DNA of 64,000 nt from Hymenobacter actinosclerus (lineage in GTDB: Bacteria; Bacteroidota; Bacteroidia; Cytophagales; Hymenobacteraceae): assembly GCF_900111515.1 (NCBI RefSeq), contig NZ_FOHS01000001.1:379419-443418 (forward strand), written 5' to 3'. Positions 61,566 through 64,000 of this stretch are shown here, piece after piece. The position numbers were made by a program, and so were the translations under genes. The notes under the pieces are model-generated. The model saw nothing but the letters and a program-made list of their open reading frames with translations. It did no database searches and was not told the origin of the DNA. Every line of letters begins with the position of its first letter. Position 1 is the stretch's first letter.

Positions 61566-61715
61566 AATCACTGATTTAAAATGATTTTTTTGATTTCGCT
61601 GATTATTCACCGCTCATTAAATTTCATTTCCGCTGCTGGCAAGGGGCTAACCTAAATTGAGAACAGCCCGCCAGAATCAGTGAAATAAGATCAATCAGCG
61701 CAAATCAGCGATTTA
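61566..61715. repeat. Imperfect inverted repeat between rimP and nusA
   Basis: Arms 61566-61605 and 61676-61715 are complementary at about three quarters of 40 positions, built from CTGATTT / AAATCAG words. The left arm touches the nusA ATG and the right arm contains the rimP stop codon (61713-61715). It occupies the whole gap between two genes that are normally co-transcribed. Confidence 0.7.
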
Positions 61716-62192
61716 CTTAAACGAAATGACCACGACGCCCTCGGTGATGTCGGCGAAGGGCACGACCACTGCGGGCAGGGTTTTTTCCTTGTGTTTTTCT
61801 TTCACGATTTCGGCCAGCTCGATGCCGGCGCCCTCGGGCAGGATGGCTTCGAGCTTGCCGGTTTTCTCGGTGCCGTCCTGCAGCTTCAAATGCAGGGTGC
61901 GGCCCACGTGGCGGGCGTACTGGCGCGGGTCGCGCAGGGGCTGGTCGGCGCCGGGCGAGGTTACTTCGAGCGTGTAGCTGAGCTCGTCGCCGTAGTGCTC
62001 CTCGATGCGGCGGGCCAGCCGGCGGCTTACCTGGGCGCACTCATCAATGCCCAGGCCCTGCTCGCCGTCGAGCGTGACGGTTACTTTGGGCCGTACGGAG
62101 TCCGAAACGGTCAAATCTACCGCGAACAGGGTGCCTTCAAGGGGCAGACTATCGCGCAGCATTTCCAGCAGCAGGTTACGGTCGAGGGTCAT
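61713..62192 (-). CDS. rimP: Ribosome maturation factor RimP
   Basis: A 159-residue protein that helps mature the 30S subunit. It has the N-terminal alpha/beta domain (VDLTVSDSVRPKVTVTLDGEQGLGIDECAQVSRRLARRIEE), the conserved YTLEVTSPGADQPLRDPRQYARHVGRTL and the C-terminal SH3-like domain (KTGKLEAILPEGAGIELAEI). rimP-nusA-infB order is standard. A strong promoter and a terminator-like hairpin precede it. Confidence 0.96.
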   Translation of the reverse strand: MTLDRNLLLEMLRDSLPLEGTLFAVDLTVSDSVRPKVTVTLDGEQGLGIDECAQVSRRLARRIEEHYGDELSYTLEVTSPGADQPLRDPRQYARHVGRTLHLKLQDGTEKTGKLEAILPEGAGIELAEIVKEKHKEKTLPAVVVPFADITEGVVVISFK

Positions 62193-62218
62193 AGGCAGCG
62201 GGCCCGGGTAGGGGCAGG

Positions 62219-62249
62219 AAAAAGAAAGAGGGGACGATACGTCCCCTCT
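62219..62249 (-). terminator. Terminator-like hairpin in front of rimP
   Basis: Perfect 10-bp stem AGAGGGGACG (62227-62236) / CGTCCCCTCT (62240-62249), 3-base loop, then CTTTCTTTTTC on the minus strand. It ends the type IX cargo transcript, but it lies downstream of the rimP promoter, so it can also attenuate rimP. Confidence 0.8.
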
Positions 62250-62271
62250 GGTCTTGCGTCAACTTGTGGGG

Positions 62272-62302
62272 CAAAGGTACAACAAGAAATTGCCGCAAAC
62301 AA
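62272..62302 (-). promoter_or_regulatory. Promoter of rimP-nusA
   Basis: On the minus strand TTG (62302-62300), a 20-base spacer and TACCTTTG (62279-62272) match the Bacteroidetes promoter consensus. The start would be near 62267, about 75 bases before the rimP ATG, upstream of the hairpin at 62227-62249. Confidence 0.7.
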
Positions 62303-62312
62303 GCCGCCGACG

Positions 62313-64000
62313 CTACCGCAGCACGGTCAGCCAGCCCTTGGCGGTGCGGCCGTCGGCGTCTTTCAGCTGATAATAATATACGCCATCGGGCAGGCCCGTG
62401 GCCTGCCAGTCGTCGTGGTAGTCGGCCGTTTCGTACACCTTGCTGCCCCAGCGGTTGTACAGGCTCAGCTGCGTGGTGCGGCAGCTGAAGTAGGGCATGA
62501 ACGTCTGGTTTTCCTTGTCGCGGTTGGGCGTGATGATGTTGGGCACGAAGGTGCGGTTGACGATAACCGGCGCGAAGCTGGTTTCGACGGTGCAGTTGGC
62601 GTAGCGGGCCACCAGGCGCACGGTGTACCGGCCGGGCTGGGTGAATACGTGCTCGGGGTTTTCCTCCGTCGAGTGGGGGCTGCCGTCGCCAAAATCCCAC
62701 TCGTAGGTGCCGCCCGTCAGCACCGGCTTCATGGTGAGCGTAAGCGGGGCGAGGCCGGTGAACTGCGGATACCGCTCGCACACGGGCACCTGCAGCGGCG
62801 CGTCGGTGGTGGGCGAGGGGGCCAGCAGCACCCGCCGGGTGGCTGTAACGGCGCAGCCGCTCTCATTTATGGTGTAGGTGAGCGTGAAAATGCCGCCCCG
62901 CAGGCGGGTATCGGGGGGCGTGAACAGGCCGGCGGCCGTCACGCCGGGGCCGCTCCAGGTGCCGCCCGCCGGCGTGGCCCCTGTCAGCTGGAAGGGCGTG
63001 GTTTCGTAGGCGCACAGCGTCAGGTCGGGACCGGCTTTGGGCACGGCCGGGGCATTGACGGTGATGGTGGTGCTGGCCGCTCCGCAGGCCAGCGTGTCGC
63101 TGATGGAGTAGGTGAGCGTGAACGTGCCCGGCCCCGACAGGCGCGGGTCGAAGGTGCTGCCGCTCAGGCCCCGCGGGCCGCTCCAGGTGCCGCCCGCCGG
63201 CGTGCCCTGCAGCGTTACCGGGCCGGCCGTGGCGCACACAGGAGCCAGCGGGGCCAGCGTTACCGGTAGCGGCTTGGCCACAATCAGGGCCATGGGGCGG
63301 GTGCTTACGCAGATGCCGGTGGCCTGCACCGTGTACTGGAGCACGTTGCGGCCCACCAGCTCGGGCGTGGGCCGGAACTCGTAGCGCCCATCGGGGCGGC
63401 GCACCACGCCGGGGCCGCTCCAGGTGCCGCCCGCCGGTTGCCCGCCCAGCAGCACCGGCCCATCGGAGGCGCAGGCGTAGCGGGTGGCGCCGGGGTCGGC
63501 GGTAATGATGTCGAAGTTGATGGCAAAGGCGGCGTTGTTGCAGTTGCTGCTGCCGTTGCGGTCGGTATAGAAACTGGCGCCCGGCGGCACCGGGAAACCC
63601 TGGGTGCCGCCGCAGCCGCCGCACACGGCCTGGTACACCACGCCTTTCTTGCTGAAGCGCGATGTGCCGCCATCCACGTGCTCGCCGCGGCCGCCCTGCT
63701 CGCCATAAAACGTGGCGTATTCGAGCTTGGTGAGGCCGGCCGCGAATTCAGCCAGGTAGAAGTCGTTGCCGTCGGTGGTGCGCTGGGCGGCGTCGGGCGT
63801 AACGGGCAGGTTGCGGGTGGTGCCGGTGCTGTAGCCCCGGTTGGTCGAGCCGCCCCAGCCCGCCACGTACACCCGCTCGCAGTCATCGACCAGAAAAGCA
63901 GTGGGCGACAGTTCGTGCTCCGACTGGGCCGAGCCGAACGTGGTGCTGAACATGGTGGTGCTGAGCGTGGCGTCGAGCTTATGAATAAACTGCTGGGCGC
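62313..64000 (-). CDS. Gliding-motility-type secreted protein, C-terminal part (runs off the window)
   Basis: At least 562 residues; the frame stays open to the window edge, so the N-terminus is missing. The beginning (AQQFIHKLDATLSTTMFSTTFGS, VAGWGGSTN) is typical of the large adhesin-like proteins with this architecture. Ig-like or SprB-type repeats follow, each with GGTWSGPG or a variant (at least four). Then comes a PKD domain (TYEWDFGDGSPHSTEENPEHVF), and the end is a gliding-motility-associated C-terminal domain (PNIITPNRDKENQTFMPYF, LYNRWGSKVYE, GVYYYQLKDADGRTAKGWL). This is the type B sorting domain used by the SprA system. Confidence 0.9.
   Translation of the reverse strand, partial: AQQFIHKLDATLSTTMFSTTFGSAQSEHELSPTAFLVDDCERVYVAGWGGSTNRGYSTGTTRNLPVTPDAAQRTTDGNDFYLAEFAAGLTKLEYATFYGEQGGRGEHVDGGTSRFSKKGVVYQAVCGGCGGTQGFPVPPGASFYTDRNGSSNCNNAAFAINFDIITADPGATRYACASDGPVLLGGQPAGGTWSGPGVVRRPDGRYEFRPTPELVGRNVLQYTVQATGICVSTRPMALIVAKPLPVTLAPLAPVCATAGPVTLQGTPAGGTWSGPRGLSGSTFDPRLSGPGTFTLTYSISDTLACGAASTTITVNAPAVPKAGPDLTLCAYETTPFQLTGATPAGGTWSGPGVTAAGLFTPPDTRLRGGIFTLTYTINESGCAVTATRRVLLAPSPTTDAPLQVPVCERYPQFTGLAPLTLTMKPVLTGGTYEWDFGDGSPHSTEENPEHVFTQPGRYTVRLVARYANCTVETSFAPVIVNRTFVPNIITPNRDKENQTFMPYFSCRTTQLSLYNRWGSKVYETADYHDDWQATGLPDGVYYYQLKDADGRTAKGWLTVLR

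Overview
The window is a GC-rich (very roughly two-thirds G+C), densely coded chromosomal segment of a Bacteroidetes bacterium, most likely Hymenobacter or a close relative in the Cytophagales. The lineage call rests on several things: the type IX secretion translocon gene sprA; proteins with type IX C-terminal sorting domains; SprA/GcvH/VanZ and EnvC/DUF4292/TPR gene blocks that I recall as typical of Bacteroidetes; a SusC-like TonB receptor; and many exact copies of the Bacteroidetes -7 promoter element TAnnTTTG. I see no prophage, no plasmid functions, no transposase gene and no CRISPR array. The genes are mostly housekeeping and envelope functions.

Layout, left to right. 0-5 kb: mfd (minus strand, carrying an in-frame palindromic insert), a small unknown gene and a YdjM-like membrane protein. 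5.6-11.5 kb: an NYN-nuclease/cold-shock fusion, a PaaI-type thioesterase, an Mpo1-like membrane protein, a GNAT acetyltransferase, yajQ, a TerC membrane protein, a membrane-anchored J-domain protein with an overlapping unknown partner, and an rRNA/tRNA ribose methyltransferase. 11.7-16.7 kb: mutS, tRNA-Gly(GCC), an HNH nuclease, tRNA-Leu(UAA) and a MoxR ATPase. 17-24.7 kb: a flippase, a GT4 glycosyltransferase, a secreted type IX cargo protein and a TonB-dependent receptor. 24.8-29.2 kb: yicC, a secreted unknown, an M28 peptidase, a VanZ protein and gcvH. 29.4-43.2 kb: sprA, ruvA, maeB, a lipoprotein and a LysM lytic transglycosylase. 43.4-46.8 kb: gatA, two tandem tatA genes and a GAF-LytTR regulator. 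47.1-55.3 kb: an EnvC-like protein, DUF4292 lipoprotein and TPR protein with overlapping reading frames, then a nucleotidyltransferase, dut, a second flippase and an enoyl-CoA hydratase. 55.5-64 kb: mscL, a basic secreted protein, the rimP-nusA-infB translation/transcription cluster on the minus strand, and the C-terminal part of a gliding-motility-type secreted protein that runs off the window.

The most unusual content is between the genes. At about a dozen gene boundaries there is an inverted pair of short tandem repeats with a 7-bp (sometimes 8-bp) period. Each site has its own repeat word, such as AGCTGTT, AATTATG, AGTTGTT or ATGGTGAG. One arm usually starts within a few bases of, or overlaps, the stop codon of the adjacent gene. 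They look like locus-specific long hairpins acting at transcript ends, not copies of one mobile element. A second class is dispersed palindromic repeats with a shared core (GTCATnCTGAGCGnAGCGAAG), and a third is GC-rich palindromes, one of which sits in frame inside mfd.

Functionally, SprA is expected to export the two sorting-domain proteins. The TonB receptor and the beta-helix type IX protein form a probable uptake operon. The flippases, GT4 enzyme and nucleotidyltransferase point to cell-surface polysaccharide assembly. Limits: starts are partly uncertain because several genes have TTG or GTG starts and Shine-Dalgarno signals are weak here. All family calls are from reading motifs, without database searches.
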